Both the position numbers and the translations under genes were made by a program. 6,456 bases of DNA, taken from Clostridia bacterium (lineage in GTDB: Bacteria; Bacillota_A; Clostridia; Christensenellales; UBA1242). Under the pieces are notes generated by a model that searched no databases, was not told the DNA's origin, and worked only from the letters and a program-made list of their open reading frames with translations. This document shows positions 6,254 to 6,456 of this stretch, in pieces. The stretch is from contig JAQVQJ010000075.1 in assembly GCA_028701635.1 (NCBI GenBank), forward strand, positions 1 to 6,456, read 5' to 3'. How positions within the stretch are numbered: the first letter of the stretch is position 1; each line of letters begins with the position of its first letter.

Positions 6254-6456
6254 TTAAGCAGTTTTTTCTTTTTTGAACTGACGCATTATAACTCGGTAAA
6301 CAACAATTATTCCTAAAATCAAGATTATGGTCAAAATCCATTGTCCAAAAGTATTTGGTAAAAATCCATAACTATTATTTCTTGTGTAATTATTCCCGTT
6401 ATCATAGGCCCCAAAAGCTGAAGCGGCCATATAATTTGGATAAACTCCTTGAGCTT
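6254..6456 (-). CDS. Small membrane-anchored protein, C-terminal part (5' end outside window)
   Basis: The minus-strand frame is open from the right edge (first full codon at 6454) to TAA at 6254-6256, giving 66 visible residues. The visible part starts AQGVYPNYMAASAFGAYD, followed by an Asn/Tyr/Gly-rich polar linker (to about residue 30). A single hydrophobic transmembrane segment spans about 36-53 (WILTIILILGIIVVY core). It ends in a basic tail (MRQFKKEKTA) that by the positive-inside rule would be cytoplasmic. The leading Ala-Gln-Gly could be the start of a mature chain just after a signal peptide, but the upstream part is not visible. A terminator follows 9 nt downstream. I do not recognise a family; the open frame, the membrane anchor and the terminator together make it credible. 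It is probably host chromosome rather than part of the R-M cassette. Confidence 0.75.
   Translation of the reverse strand, partial: AQGVYPNYMAASAFGAYDNGNNYTRNNSYGFLPNTFGQWILTIILILGIIVVYRVIMRQFKKEKTA

Noticed and set aside
6020..6316. Plus-strand frame containing GIEPTTLELTALCSTAELPG
   Set aside because: This is the well-known false translation of a tRNA gene. It spans the tRNA and two terminator hairpins and has no independent support.
6159..6341. Minus-strand 60-aa frame
   Set aside because: It overlaps the real membrane-protein frame in a different phase and runs through the terminator hairpin; no coding features.
1..6456. CRISPR array or reverse-transcriptase/retron-type elements
   Set aside because: No regularly spaced repeats and no reverse-transcriptase motifs were seen on either strand.

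Overview
The window is AT-rich bacterial DNA with short intergenic gaps. Its core is a Type III restriction-modification (R-M) cassette carrying two extra small genes. A site-specific recombinase tail lies on the left, and a tRNA-Asn gene plus the end of a small membrane-protein gene lie on the right. No ribosomal or other marker gene fixes the taxon. The low GC, a tRNA without an encoded CCA end and a recombinase tail of this type would fit a Patescibacteria/CPR-like genome (for example Parcubacteria or Nomurabacteria). That is an impression from pattern, not a demonstrated assignment. UGA reads as stop and Trp is encoded by UGG, so there is no sign of the recoded UGA of Gracilibacteria/SR1.

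Layout. Positions 1-347 (+) are the C-terminal end of a serine recombinase; the catalytic part lies left of the window. Positions 391-2064 (+) encode the Type III DNA adenine methyltransferase (Mod). Positions 2070-4379 (+) encode its helicase/nuclease partner (Res). Positions 4386-5165 (+) encode an unrecognised, probably helical protein. Positions 5169-6017 (+) encode a second helical protein resembling DUF5677/HEPN-like families. The four genes from mod onward are separated by only 3-6 nt and look like one transcription unit. On the opposite strand, an intrinsic terminator (6024-6061), a tRNA-Asn(GTT) gene (6075-6146) and its likely promoter converge on that operon. Further right, a strong A/T-flanked hairpin (6205-6244) ends a minus-strand gene for a small C-terminally membrane-anchored protein (6254-6456, incomplete).

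How it fits together. Mod and Res are a matched pair. Mod should recognise an asymmetric site and methylate adenine on one strand. Res should translocate or signal by ATP hydrolysis and cut DNA between unmodified sites. The two downstream genes are tightly appended and clearly more AT-rich than res, so they look like accessory defence genes, a toxin/antitoxin-like pair, or regulators acquired with the cassette. The recombinase on one side and the tRNA gene on the other suggest a mobile defence island whose right edge lies at about 6017-6075. The main novelty candidate is the pair of uncharacterised genes welded to the R-M operon.
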